64,000 nt of DNA from Cauispirillum nitrogeniifigens (GTDB taxonomy: Bacteria; Pseudomonadota; Alphaproteobacteria; Rhodospirillales; Rhodospirillaceae). This document shows, piece after piece, positions 36,200 through 43,951 of the stretch. The stretch covers positions 62,001-126,000 of the forward strand of contig NZ_JBLOOT010000008.1 in the NCBI RefSeq assembly GCF_049800675.1, read 5' to 3'. Under the pieces are notes generated by a model, which was not told the DNA's origin, did no database searches, and worked only from the letters and a program-made list of their open reading frames with translations. Each line of letters opens with the position of its first letter. Positions within the stretch are counted from its first letter, which is position 1. The position numbers and the translations under genes were made by a program.

Positions 36200-37147
36200 C
36201 CGCGTAAGGTGAGCCTCGATGTCGTCGAAGAAGTAGGTGTAGTCACCAACAGGTACTACTGCCCTGAAGTCAGCTTGCCCGTATCTCTGCGGGATGTCGC
36301 AGTAATAGATTCCTGAAATATTCGAAAGGTGTGCCTGGAAAAGAGCGACAGTTCCTGGCACGCAGACCTGCTTTACGCTCGTGGTTTTGTCGTCCCGCTG
36401 GACCTCGCTTATACAGGCAAGGAAACTTCTGTAACGGCCCGGGTATGCCGAGTCCAGGATGCGTTGATGGGCGAAAGGCTGCACGATCCGTTCCCTCGTC
36501 GTGATCTTCAGCGGTATTACCGCACCGCCTGAGCCATCTGGGCGTTCAATAACCAGATCGGTCGAAACGAAGTTCCCGGACAGGGTGCGTTCTTCACCTC
36601 CATTTTCCCGTCCATCTTCAATGGGAATGTCTGCGGCGGCCTCAGGATCATCTGAAATGACAGCGGGCATCCTAATATGTTTCTTTATGTCGTAGCCGGA
36701 GAATTTCAGGCGACAGCATGAGCCGATGAAGAACTCAAAGAACGTTCCTGGAGTCTTTCTCGCCCCTGGATTCCACAGGTCTATGGCCATTCCGAAGGAC
36801 ATGACTGCTGTATACACAGCGGCTGTAATATGACCTGGTTGTAAAGGCGTCCCCCGCTGAAGATATTGACGAAGGTCTTCGGCCAACATTTGAAAATTTC
36901 TGGCGTCGGGGACGAAAAGCTCTGCTCGTATCGGTCGACTGAGGGGCCCTGACGACGCGTCGGCCACGTGATATGCGACCGGAAAGCCGCCGTAGAAGTT
37001 GCCAAAGGGGCGGATGTAAGCGCTTTGGCGAAGGACCTCCAGCGTAACAGCTACAAGATCCACGCACCGGTCGAAGGCCGACGGATCGTCGGAGTTGTAG
37101 GCGGCCTTGGCTGCCTTAAATGCTGAATCGATTGAATTAGCGAGCAC
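36188..37147 (-). CDS. Putative type II restriction endonuclease
   Basis: 319 residues. Central segment STDLVIERPDG, then VIPLKITTRERIVQPFAHQ, looks like a PD-(D/E)XK-type core (Asp, then I-P-L-K with the Lys) followed by the RERxxQ..AHQ helix seen in some type II endonucleases. No other domain is recognised. The gene is convergent with the cytosine methyltransferase and overlaps its 3' end by 12 bp, the expected pairing for a restriction-modification system. GTG start at 37147 with AGGGGGAGA upstream. AT-richer than the chromosome. Endonuclease function is inferred from core motif plus context. Confidence 0.7.
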   Translation of the reverse strand: MLANSIDSAFKAAKAAYNSDDPSAFDRCVDLVAVTLEVLRQSAYIRPFGNFYGGFPVAYHVADASSGPLSRPIRAELFVPDARNFQMLAEDLRQYLQRGTPLQPGHITAAVYTAVMSFGMAIDLWNPGARKTPGTFFEFFIGSCCRLKFSGYDIKKHIRMPAVISDDPEAAADIPIEDGRENGGEERTLSGNFVSTDLVIERPDGSGGAVIPLKITTRERIVQPFAHQRILDSAYPGRYRSFLACISEVQRDDKTTSVKQVCVPGTVALFQAHLSNISGIYYCDIPQRYGQADFRAVVPVGDYTYFFDDIEAHLTRLNG

Positions 37148-37296
37148 TTGCGAGTCTCCCCCTAGTGATGTAGGGAAAGACTCAGAGCACGCTCAGGCTG
37201 AGTGATCAAGCCCTAACCTCTCTTGAGCTGTACCGGCGTTGCACGCCCCTCGGGGGGAGGCCGCGAAGGCGGCGAATCAAGAATGACGGTCAATTC

Positions 37297-39324
37297 CTAC
37301 ATCCTTGGCGACGGCGGCGGGTTTGATGGAGTCGGCCTTTTTGGCTTGCGGACCTTCGCCGCCTGCAGCCGCTTTCGTTCCTTGATCTCACGCTGACACC
37401 GTTGCTCGGCTTGTTGCCGTGCCCACTGCTGCCCGGCATCCAGCATCTTTTTTCGGTCGCCGGTTCGTGCGGTGTCGATGGTGTTGCGGTCACCCGCCTC
37501 GATCGCGTCGGCTGCGGCAGTTAGCCTGCGGGCACGCTCAAGGTCCGCCGCGTTGTCTCGCCTGTTGTCTGCGGCTTCTCGGCGTGCGCTGACGGCTTGG
37601 GAGATGCTGGCTTCGTTCAGTGCATCGTGGGCGTCGGAATGCTCTGCCTTGGCCGCATCAAGCTGAGCCTGTAGTCGGTCGTGCTGTTGGCGCCAGCGGC
37701 GGGTACGGCCAGTTATCGCCGCGATGAAGCCGACAGGCTTGGATGCCCGCAGTTTCTCGATGGCCTTCTCAGCACCAGCGACTTTCCAGAAGGCCTCTGT
37801 GGAAGCTGTTTTGAGGGGCTTCAGACGCTTCTTGAGGATGGCGTCGGCATCTTCCAGTCTTGAGACCCTGGAAGCCGCCGTTGAGGCTTCCAGTCGAATT
37901 TGGCGGGCAAGGCTGGCGGGGGTGTCGGTCAGTCGCCCGGCATCGTCCAGAAGGGCTCGGAGGCGAGCCGGCCGTCCGGGCTGGGAACCGGCGGCATCCA
38001 GCTTCAGCGACGCGACGCGGTGAGCTTGTCCAGCCTCTTTTCGATCTCGTTGATCGACATGTGCAGATGCCTCTGACCGAGAATGACCTGCTCCAGCAAC
38101 TGAATGATCTGCTCGGTGGGGCTCGGGCCGTCGCTCTCGCCGGGGTCCGTCAGTGCCATCAATATCTGCTGCGTCGTGGAGTCGATCTTGACAGTATTCC
38201 TCCCGACTCTCGCTATCATCTGGTGCGTCGTCGGGCTGGTTTTCTGGCCCACTTTCTGGGCTGGACAGGAATCCGGCTTCTTCCTTGTCTGTCGTGGTGT
38301 CCTCTTGACTTGGCCTGGACTCGGTGTCGGGAACTGCTTCATGGCGTGCTTCCTCCTTCGCCTGCATGGCCTGCTCGACCGTCGGGAGAGGGCTGTTCCC
38401 CACCCGCCGCTCAACGTCGGCCTTCCTGATGGTCTTGTCGTAGCCTGCCGCCTTGGATGCCCGATTGAGCGTCCTGCGGAGGTCGTGGGTTGACCCTGAT
38501 GGGTCCATGAGACGCGGGCCCTTGTCGCCTTCCACCAGCGCGAAACCATGCTCGGAAAGAGCGGCTTCAAACGCCTTGGCGGTGTCGCTGGACTCCCATG
38601 CCTTGAGGGCTGCGGCTTGCACGTCGATGGTTTCGATCTTGGTCCGCTCCGCTTGGTGCCGCTCGGCTGGGGACTGCCCTATGGGGCGGTCGCCCTGAAG
38701 CAGTCCGGCGGCCTTCATGGCTTCCGCGACCTCCGGGCGGCTCTCGCAAAGGTGCTTGTAGACGGCCTTGTTTTGGGCGGCCTTGGTGAACGGCCGGCCG
38801 TGGTCAAACTCGCTCTCTCGGCAGAGGCGTTCGCGGCGGGCGTAGTCGTGGGAAAGGTTCAGGCGGGTGCCGGTCTCAAGGTCGATCGTCAGCCGCACGA
38901 CGTGGCCGTGAAGCCTGCCGGAATGCCCGTCGAGGGCTGATTTGATCTGGCTGACGGAGTCGTCATCGTAGGGGTCGAACGATGCTCCACCGAGGCTAGG
39001 AGCCTGCCCGTCCCCCTGCCAGTGGAGGGCATAGACGCCCGCCTGCTCGAAACCGAACTCGGCGTCCTGGCGGCGGATTATGTCCACTACCTGGTCGAAC
39101 TGGTCGGTCAGCGGCTGGTCGGCGTCGGGGTCAACATGGCTGGAGTAGATCGGCAGGGAAGTCCGGCCGATCTCGCCCATGGCCTCAAGCTGGCGGAGGG
39201 CTTCGCGGGGGTCGTCGCCAAGCTCCGGCGAGCCGTTCGCGGCAAGGCAGGTCTCTTTCTTCGGGTTCGCAAGATGCCCCGAAAGCCGTGGACCGCCCTT
39301 GCCGGAGTTGGCGCCGGAGAGCAT
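37297..39324 (-). CDS. MobA/VirD2-like relaxase
   Basis: 675 residues. The N-terminal relaxase domain begins SGANSGKGGPRLSGHLANP and continues with EQAGVYALHWQ, then HGHVVRLTIDLETGTRLN and SHDYARRERLCRESEF, matching the His-motif region and following NSYDYAKRE-type motif of MOBP/MOBQ-type relaxases. A middle domain (about 205-290) includes AFEAALSEHGFALVEGDKGP. The C-terminal half is charged and coiled-coil, with an internal hydrophobic segment (SKPVGFIAAITGRTRRWRQQ). Only part of the usual HxH triad is clear to me, so nicking activity is likely but unproven. It starts 3 bp after the MobC-like gene. Confidence 0.82.
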   Translation of the reverse strand: MLSGANSGKGGPRLSGHLANPKKETCLAANGSPELGDDPREALRQLEAMGEIGRTSLPIYSSHVDPDADQPLTDQFDQVVDIIRRQDAEFGFEQAGVYALHWQGDGQAPSLGGASFDPYDDDSVSQIKSALDGHSGRLHGHVVRLTIDLETGTRLNLSHDYARRERLCRESEFDHGRPFTKAAQNKAVYKHLCESRPEVAEAMKAAGLLQGDRPIGQSPAERHQAERTKIETIDVQAAALKAWESSDTAKAFEAALSEHGFALVEGDKGPRLMDPSGSTHDLRRTLNRASKAAGYDKTIRKADVERRVGNSPLPTVEQAMQAKEEARHEAVPDTESRPSQEDTTTDKEEAGFLSSPESGPENQPDDAPDDSESREEYCQDRLHDAADIDGTDGPRRERRPEPHRADHSVAGAGHSRSEASAHVDQRDRKEAGQAHRVASLKLDAAGSQPGRPARLRALLDDAGRLTDTPASLARQIRLEASTAASRVSRLEDADAILKKRLKPLKTASTEAFWKVAGAEKAIEKLRASKPVGFIAAITGRTRRWRQQHDRLQAQLDAAKAEHSDAHDALNEASISQAVSARREAADNRRDNAADLERARRLTAAADAIEAGDRNTIDTARTGDRKKMLDAGQQWARQQAEQRCQREIKERKRLQAAKVRKPKRPTPSNPPPSPRM

Positions 39325-39327
39325 GGG

Positions 39328-39717
39328 TCACGCCTCCTTCACCTGCTTGAGCGTCTTCCTGATCTCGACGGCGACGCGCCGGAGATCGCCAAGGACACGC
39401 TCGGTCTCCGCATGATCATAGGAGGCACCGCCGAGGCGGAACGCCTTGGCGAGCTGCACGAGTGCACCGTTGTTCATGGCGACGGCAGCCTGGAGCCGCG
39501 ACAAGGCCTGCACGTCAGCCGGAACCGCCTTCTTCTGGCGACGGGGCTTCGACCGCTGGGCATCGGCCTTGGTGGACTCCCCCAGCATGTCGATGAGGTG
39601 CTTCCGGAGCCATCCGGCAGGCGTGAGGCCGGCATCTGCTGCCTCCGTCTTGATGGCGTCGTGCAGCGGCTCGGACAGTCGGAGCGTGACGACGCGGGGA
39701 AGGGTCTCGCGAGCCAT
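39328..39717 (-). CDS. MobC-like ribbon-helix-helix mobilization protein
   Basis: 129 residues. N-terminal ribbon-helix-helix signature (RVVTLRLSEPLHDAIKTEAADAGLTPAGWLRKHL), then a basic linker (SKPRRQKKAVPA) and a helical C-terminus with NNGALVQLAKAFRLG that resembles the MobC region LNQIARALN. In mobilizable elements such proteins bind oriT and help the relaxase. ATG at 39717 overlaps the upstream stop (TGATG). Directly followed by the relaxase gene. Confidence 0.82.
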   Translation of the reverse strand: MARETLPRVVTLRLSEPLHDAIKTEAADAGLTPAGWLRKHLIDMLGESTKADAQRSKPRRQKKAVPADVQALSRLQAAVAMNNGALVQLAKAFRLGGASYDHAETERVLGDLRRVAVEIRKTLKQVKEA

Positions 39718-39962
39718 CACTGCGACTCCCAATCGTCCCAGAGCGACCGCTGCGTGCGGCTGAGGTGCGACTGCTCCATGAGAGCTTGGTGATGGCCCTC
39801 ATGGTCGCCGTAGAGCCTCGTCCACCCGCAGTTGGTGCAGTAGTCGTGGCCGAGGTTGCCGCTGAACAGCAGGTTGTCGCGGTTGTCGTAGACGGTCACG
39901 TCGCCGTCTTCGTGGTCGACGGCGGTGCTTCCGCACTCAGGGCATGTGAACCTCTTTGTCAT
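39717..39962 (-). CDS. Small zinc-ribbon protein of unknown function
   Basis: 81 residues with two Cys pairs: FTCPECGSTAV and YCTNCGWTRLY, spaced for a zinc ribbon. C-terminus is acidic with Trp (WDDWES). I do not recognise the family. It is translationally coupled to the MobC-like gene (TGATG) and 3 bp after the next upstream gene, hence part of the mobilization operon. Confidence 0.75.
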   Translation of the reverse strand: MTKRFTCPECGSTAVDHEDGDVTVYDNRDNLLFSGNLGHDYCTNCGWTRLYGDHEGHHQALMEQSHLSRTQRSLWDDWESQ

Positions 39963-39965
39963 GGC

Positions 39966-40247
39966 TCAGCCCTCCACCAAGTCGTCGCAACCGCAGTCAG
40001 GCCAGTCGCACGCTTCCGGGCTGACCATCATGCAAGATGGGCGGCGGCGAGGAGCCGACAGGGCGGCCAATGCCCGCTGACGTTCCGCCTCCTTGGCTTC
40101 TGTGACGGCGAGCTTGGCATCCCAGTAGGCGTCCTGCTCGTCGTCAGGCAGCGTCCTCCAGTTGTCGGTCTTGGCCTCGAAGAAGGCCACCTGCCGATCA
40201 GGTGGCAGGGCCTGCCAGTTAGTGGGTGTCTCACATTCGATGGTCAT
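39966..40247 (-). CDS. Small acidic protein of unknown function (mobilization operon)
   Basis: 93 residues; acidic, Trp-rich N-terminal half with a repeated pattern NWQALPPDRQVAFFEAKTD and NWRTLPDDEQDAYWDAKLA (two copies of about 20 residues), and a Cys-containing C-terminus (CDWPDCGCDD). Start ATG has GGAGGAAGCAGAC just upstream. First gene of the relaxase operon. Function unknown; the internal duplication may be a protein-binding motif. Confidence 0.7.
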   Translation of the reverse strand: MTIECETPTNWQALPPDRQVAFFEAKTDNWRTLPDDEQDAYWDAKLAVTEAKEAERQRALAALSAPRRRPSCMMVSPEACDWPDCGCDDLVEG

Positions 40248-40307
40248 GTCTGCTTCCTCCACGGTTGGCGACGTTGGGGAGGTCGAGGAGGGGCTTGCAC
40301 CCTCCCG

Positions 40308-40374
40308 CCAGGTGTTGATCGCCGAAGGCGGCCCCGGAGGGGCTAGGGCGATAGCCCGTAATCAACATGCCTGG
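40308..40374. other. Multibranched palindrome 1 (three inner hairpins)
   Basis: Outer stem: CCAGG/CCTGG (40308-40312 with 40370-40374) plus TGTTGAT/ATCAACA (40313-40319 with 40361-40367), with a 2-nt bulge. Inside are three hairpins: GCC-GAA-GGC (40321-40329), GCCCC-GGA-GGGGC (40331-40343) and GGGC-GATA-GCCC (40346-40357). Cloverleaf-like; function unknown. Confidence 0.6.
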
Positions 40375-40544
40375 CTTCCCAAGTACGATTCCGTAATTGA
40401 AGCGCAGGAAGCTAGAAAGTGCAAATCGCTAACCTGCCGTTAGTCCTGCATGTAGGGTAGGCTATAGCCGTGTTTACATATAAACGACTTGAGGATTCCA
40501 GGTAACATTGCCCCTGGGACTTCCTTTGAGCCGAGCCCCGAGCA

Positions 40545-40570
40545 TAAAAAATGACCGCCTAAGCGGTCAT
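40545..40570 (-). terminator. Intrinsic terminator (minus strand)
   Basis: ATGACCGC (40551-40558), CTAA loop, GCGGTCAT (40563-40570); followed on the minus strand by T5. It would stop minus-strand transcription from the rep-side genes before the mobilization operon. Confidence 0.8.
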
Positions 40571-40632
40571 CAAGGGGCCCTGCTGAGTGCCTTCCTCGTC
40601 GCTTCGCCCGTCGCGGTTTCGGCCCGGAGACG

Positions 40633-40707
40633 CCGTGGGGTTTCACGCAAGTCGGCCCGCTTGTCGGGCCCCTGCCATGGCAGGTTGACTTGCGTGAACC
40701 CCCACGG
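40633..40707. other. Multibranched palindrome 2 (21-bp outer stem, two inner hairpins)
   Basis: Outer arms of 21 bp (40633-40653 and 40687-40707) match with one mismatch; they begin CCGTGGGG and end CCCCCACGG. Between them are GGCCCG-CTTGT-CGGGCC (40654-40670) and the palindrome CCTGCC-AT-GGCAGG (40671-40684). It forms a four-way junction as DNA or RNA. Confidence 0.65.
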
Positions 40708-40729
40708 TGGCTCAGAAACCATCAGCGAC

Positions 40730-40770
40730 GGGTGGGGCGGCGTGGAAGGCTGGTGGACGCCACCCCACCC
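40730..40770 (-). terminator. 13-bp hairpin after the small minus-strand gene
   Basis: GGGTGGGGCGGCG (40730-40742) and CGCCACCCCACCC (40758-40770) pair with one mismatch around a 15-nt loop. It lies 5 bp beyond the stop of the gene at 40776 in the direction of transcription. No T-run. Confidence 0.5.
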
Positions 40771-40775
40771 CTACA

Positions 40776-41033
40776 TCACTTCCCGAGGTTCAGCACCCAT
40801 TCCTCGGCCGTGTAGTCGGCATGGTCGACCGGAAGCGGCTCGTCTTCGGTCAGCCAGTCGATGAAGTCTTCCGTCGCCTGGTCAGCAACATCACGACCCT
40901 TGCCCTGCCGCAGAGCCTCGGCGGCGAAGGCTGCCTGAAGCTGGGCGGTTGGCATAGGCTGGTCGTCGGCGTGAGCCTTGAAGGCGGCACGGAAGGCCTC
41001 GACCGTTTCGGGAAGCGGTTCGATATCAGCCAC
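40776..41033 (-). CDS. Small acidic protein of unknown function
   Basis: 85 residues, acidic and helical (ETVEAFRAAFKAHADDQ, QAAFAAEALRQGKGRDVADQ, TEDFIDWLTEDEPLP). A GTG start at 41033 is chosen because GAGGA lies 7 bp upstream; the longer in-frame extension is low-complexity. It lies between rep and the structured core, so a copy-control or plasmid-maintenance role is possible but there is no motif evidence. Confidence 0.6.
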   Translation of the reverse strand: MADIEPLPETVEAFRAAFKAHADDQPMPTAQLQAAFAAEALRQGKGRDVADQATEDFIDWLTEDEPLPVDHADYTAEEWVLNLGK

Positions 41034-41374
41034 GGGCAAATCCTCGTGCTTGTTGTGGGGGTATCTGGTTACAGGAGGTGCCAGCCGAAGGCCAGTGTGA
41101 AGGGCACCATGCTCATTCAAGGAGCCAGGGGGGCAGGGACTCCACCGCGTCGTCGCTGGACGCTCCTCCCGCACCCCGTCCATCCCTGCCGTTCTTTCCT
41201 TTATTCCTCCTAGCCTGGGAACCCCTCCTGGATCGATCGATGAGCCGATCGATCTCCGGGGTTCCTTTGGAGGCCGGATCTTCGGCACAGGCTCCGTATA
41301 GGGTGGGGTGGGTGCCGTCCTGTGGGACGCCCTGCCGGGGGCACTTATCTGATGGGGGAGTATTTTGACCCCCC
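41034..41374. other. Non-coding stretch after rep with GATCGATC palindrome
   Basis: 341 bp with no supported gene. A nested inverted repeat spans 41218-41265: GGAACCCC/GGGGTTCC outside and GATCGATC/GATCGAT inside. A weaker hairpin, GGGGG/CCCCC (41354-41373), lies directly past the rep stop and may end its transcript. The palindrome could be a Rep or partition site. Confidence 0.45.
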
Positions 41375-42592
41375 CTACGCGATGAGGAAGGCCGGGATTT
41401 CAATGTCGTCTCCGTCCACATTGACGAAACGGCACCACTCGTCCGCTGCCTCGGTCGCCACGCCTGCGGCGACTTCGAGAGCGGCGTCCCAATGCGACTT
41501 CACGGTGTTCTTTGACAGCCCCGTCACTGCCGCGATCCCCTTCCGCGTCGGCTCCTTGCCCTGAGACATGACCCGTCGCATGGCTTCCGCCACTGCCCGC
41601 CGCTTCTTCGCGGCGTTCTGCTGGACTGCCCACTTTCCGGCGGCGGACTGCTTCTCATGAGTGGTCATGCCGGGCTTCAGGAACAGCCGGACGCTGCCGC
41701 CCTTGGAGTCTGCGGAGTACCGCTCCCAGCAGAAGCGGGTGATGGACTTCGCGATGGCTTTGGCCTCGTAGTCAGGCAATGGCGCATCCAACGAGGTGTT
41801 GGTCTCGCGCGTCAGCGTGAGGATTTCTGCCGCGAAGCCGTCGTAGTTGCCTGTCGGCCGGTAGTCCCGGACCAAGCCGTATGCCCGGTGACGGACGGCG
41901 TTGAAGATCGCCTTGTTTCGGGAGCTATCGTCCTGCTGGTCGAGGGCGAGGCCGAAGCGCTCGCCGCCGTGCTTCGCGGCTTCCATATCGACTTGGTCGG
42001 CAAGCTCGGACATAGCGGCCGGCTCGCCGCCGAACCAGACGATCTCGAATTTTTCCGTGTTCCATGGGTTCTTGGTGTGGACCATAGAGTAGGAGAGGTC
42101 TGCCCCGATCTCGATGGCGATGGCTCGACGAAGCAGCCTGAGCATGTTCTGTGGCGGCTTCTTGGCCCTTGGCCCGGTCAAGACGGGCTCCGCAAGTTCC
42201 CACGTGACGTGGTACCGGCCGTTCTTGCGGTTGCGGACTGCCATCAATGGAGTGGGTAGCCCAGCATCCCGCCAAGCAAACAGGTCCTCATGGTCGCAGT
42301 CAAAGGATACGAACCGGACCTGAAAGCTATGGTTTAGGTCGATGCCATCGTAGCCGATGAAGTCGTGACTGAGTTTCGCGGATTCAAAAGTGGCAGAGAA
42401 CCCTTTTTGTTTTGCCTTGCCCGAGAGACGCCTGAATACTCGTGGCTTCAAAGGCAAGCAACGGAATAGTTCATCAAGGCACCTGGGGTGTGGCTCAGGA
42501 ATCCATAGGGCTGCCGGCTTGTTTGGTTTCTTTGATTTCGCATAAAGGCCATTGACACATTCTGAGCCGTAAAGTAGCTTCTGGCTGTGCAT
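41375..42592 (-). CDS. Plasmid-type replication initiator/primase (RepA, PriCT-1 family)
   Basis: 405 residues. An N-terminal replicase/AEP-like domain (about 60-190) has FVSFDCDHEDLFAWRDAG and NGRYHVTWELAEPV, the pattern of ColE2/theta-plasmid RepA replicases. A PriCT-1 region follows (about 215-300; DSSRNKAIFNAVRHRAYGLV). The C-terminus has an HTH (TRKGIAAVTGLSKNTVKSHW). The ATG at 42592 has AGGGGGA upstream; a TTG 12 codons earlier would be less usual. Presence of rep suggests the element can replicate autonomously after excision. Upstream (42601-42648) is a nested inverted repeat that may control it. Confidence 0.85.
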   Translation of the reverse strand: MHSQKLLYGSECVNGLYAKSKKPNKPAALWIPEPHPRCLDELFRCLPLKPRVFRRLSGKAKQKGFSATFESAKLSHDFIGYDGIDLNHSFQVRFVSFDCDHEDLFAWRDAGLPTPLMAVRNRKNGRYHVTWELAEPVLTGPRAKKPPQNMLRLLRRAIAIEIGADLSYSMVHTKNPWNTEKFEIVWFGGEPAAMSELADQVDMEAAKHGGERFGLALDQQDDSSRNKAIFNAVRHRAYGLVRDYRPTGNYDGFAAEILTLTRETNTSLDAPLPDYEAKAIAKSITRFCWERYSADSKGGSVRLFLKPGMTTHEKQSAAGKWAVQQNAAKKRRAVAEAMRRVMSQGKEPTRKGIAAVTGLSKNTVKSHWDAALEVAAGVATEAADEWCRFVNVDGDDIEIPAFLIA

Positions 42593-42600
42593 AAGGAATC

Positions 42601-42648
42601 CCCCTGGCGTTCTGTGTGGCTTCGACAACCAACATCGAACTCCAGGGG
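42601..42648. promoter_or_regulatory. Nested inverted repeat upstream of rep
   Basis: CCCCTGG (42601-42607) with CCAGGGG (42642-42648) outside, and TTCGA with TCGAA (near 42621-42639) inside. It covers the leader and ribosome-binding region of rep, so it may act as a translational switch or Rep-binding site. Confidence 0.45.
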
Positions 42649-42747
42649 TCTTCTTTTTTCAAGCACCTCTCATTGCACAAGCGGATACTTTGTTGACAAC
42701 GCTAGGTCATCGCTGGCGATAAATTTTTGCATCAGGGCTGTTCAATT

Positions 42748-43767
42748 TTAGCCGAGGCGGTCAACGAGCGTCCGGGCCCGTAGGTGGGCGTATCTCGCCA
42801 GCATTTGCGGCGACCTGTGTCCCGTGATCGCCATGATCTCGATATCCCGCAAGTCGGTGTTCTCGAATAGGCGGCTTGTAGCCTCGTGCCTGAGGTCATG
42901 CCACCGCAAATCGGGACATCCGGCTTTGACCCGGATGCGCTCGAAGGCGTCCGACAGTCGCTCCTTGTCGTACCCCAGAACAAGCCCGCTCGGGTTCTCC
43001 TGGTCACCCGCGATCGACTCAAGAGCCGCAAGGGCCCGGGTGGAGAGCGGCACCGTCCGGGGCGTTTCATTCTTTGTCTCTTCGAGAGTGATGGTCTTGA
43101 ACTGCCGGCTGACTTGGCGCCAAGTCAGTTCGGCAAGCTCACTGCGACGCATGGCTGTCTCAAGAGCAAGGATGATCGCTTGCCGCATGAAGGGCCGCTC
43201 ATCGGCATCAGCCGCCGCCAATAGCGGCTCTTCCTCATCTTCCTGTAGCCGCCGGTTCCGGCCTTTGCCTGGTGGCGGCCGGTCGACGTCCGCGAGAGGA
43301 TTCGTCAGGCCATGCTTCTTCTTGAAGTTCTTGAAGACGATGCTGATGGCAGCAAGGTCCAGTCGCACAGTATCGTTGGCGACCTCGTCATCAAGGCGGT
43401 CTTCGATGAAGGCTTCGATGTCAGTCGGCGTCACTTGATCGGCCGGTTTCAACGCGAACGGCTGCTTCGCGAGAAATACGAGGCGCCGCGCTTCCTGATC
43501 GCGACCCTTTTTCGCCCGATGCTCTTTCGTATCCTGGTACGCAAGCATCAGAGCCGCAAGGGTTGGGCAGGCTTCCCGTTCAGCATCCGCCTTGGCCCGC
43601 TGCTTGACAACGCTTCGGGGCACGTAGATGCCCTGGTCGATTTCGCGTTCCGCCGCAGCCGCCCACCTCTCAGCGTCGCGCCTGTTCGCGAAGCTCTGGC
43701 TGTCGTAGAGGCCCTTGTATCTCACCTCGGCTGTAAACTTTTTACCCCGCTGTCGTATGCGTGCCAT
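42748..43767 (-). CDS. Tyrosine-type site-specific integrase
   Basis: 339 residues. N-terminal DUF-like arm-binding region (MARIRQRGKKFTAEVRYKG), SAM-like core-binding domain (about 85-180), catalytic domain with Arg in ETAMRRSELAELTW, HxxR in RWHDLRHEATSRLF, His in ITGHRSPQMLARYAHL and the nucleophile Tyr in ARYAHL. All catalytic residues intact. It lies 87 bp from attR and reads into the element. Expected to integrate at and excise from the tRNA-Leu 3' end. Confidence 0.95.
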   Translation of the reverse strand: MARIRQRGKKFTAEVRYKGLYDSQSFANRRDAERWAAAAEREIDQGIYVPRSVVKQRAKADAEREACPTLAALMLAYQDTKEHRAKKGRDQEARRLVFLAKQPFALKPADQVTPTDIEAFIEDRLDDEVANDTVRLDLAAISIVFKNFKKKHGLTNPLADVDRPPPGKGRNRRLQEDEEEPLLAAADADERPFMRQAIILALETAMRRSELAELTWRQVSRQFKTITLEETKNETPRTVPLSTRALAALESIAGDQENPSGLVLGYDKERLSDAFERIRVKAGCPDLRWHDLRHEATSRLFENTDLRDIEIMAITGHRSPQMLARYAHLRARTLVDRLG

Positions 43768-43854
43768 CTGACCCTCCGTAGTGATTGGCTTGGGTCATTA
43801 ATGGGACAATCAGCACAGGAGTCAATATAAAAGGCTTATTTCCGCCATTTGGAA

Positions 43855-43912
43855 CGGACTTAAAATCCGCTTTCCCCAGGAAGTGCCGGTTCGAGTCCGG
43901 CAGCGGGCACCA
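43855..43912 (+). repeat. attR: right 58-bp direct repeat
   Basis: Copy of the tRNA-Leu 3' half starting at CGGACTTAAAATCCGC and ending CACCA. One mismatch (C43877) to attL. The preceding bases do not complete a tRNA, so this is a remnant and not a second gene. Confidence 0.93.
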
Positions 43913-43951
43913 GCAACGATACCGCCTCGGCGCGGCATGAGCTTGCCGGTA

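Larger units (their letters stand above)
40248..40775. other. Structured non-coding core of the element (oriT/oriV candidate)
   Basis: 528 bp with no supported gene. It holds two multibranched palindromes (40308-40374 and 40633-40707), an intrinsic terminator (40545-40570) and a further hairpin (40730-40770). It lies upstream of the mobilization genes and downstream of the rep-side genes, where oriT or an origin is expected. Confidence 0.55.
34735..43912. mobile_element. tRNA-Leu integrated mobilizable element with restriction-modification cargo
   Basis: The element is bounded by 58-bp direct repeats derived from the 3' end of tRNA-Leu. It holds a tyrosine integrase next to the right repeat, a RepA/primase-type replication gene, a relaxase and a MobC-like gene, small zinc-ribbon and accessory proteins, and a methyltransferase with a putative endonuclease. 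Base composition of the cargo end (35.0-37.2 kb) is clearly lower in GC than the host. No type IV secretion genes are seen, so it would need a helper for transfer. With its own rep gene it may replicate after excision. Confidence 0.9.

Noticed and set aside
39966..40247. Toxin-antitoxin pair among the small proteins of the element
   Set aside because: The two small genes are coupled to the mobilization operon and show no toxin or antitoxin fold motif.
43855..43912. Possible second tRNA-Leu at the right end of the element
   Set aside because: Only the 3' half is present; no 5' acceptor strand, D arm or complete anticodon stem precedes it. It is the attachment-site remnant.
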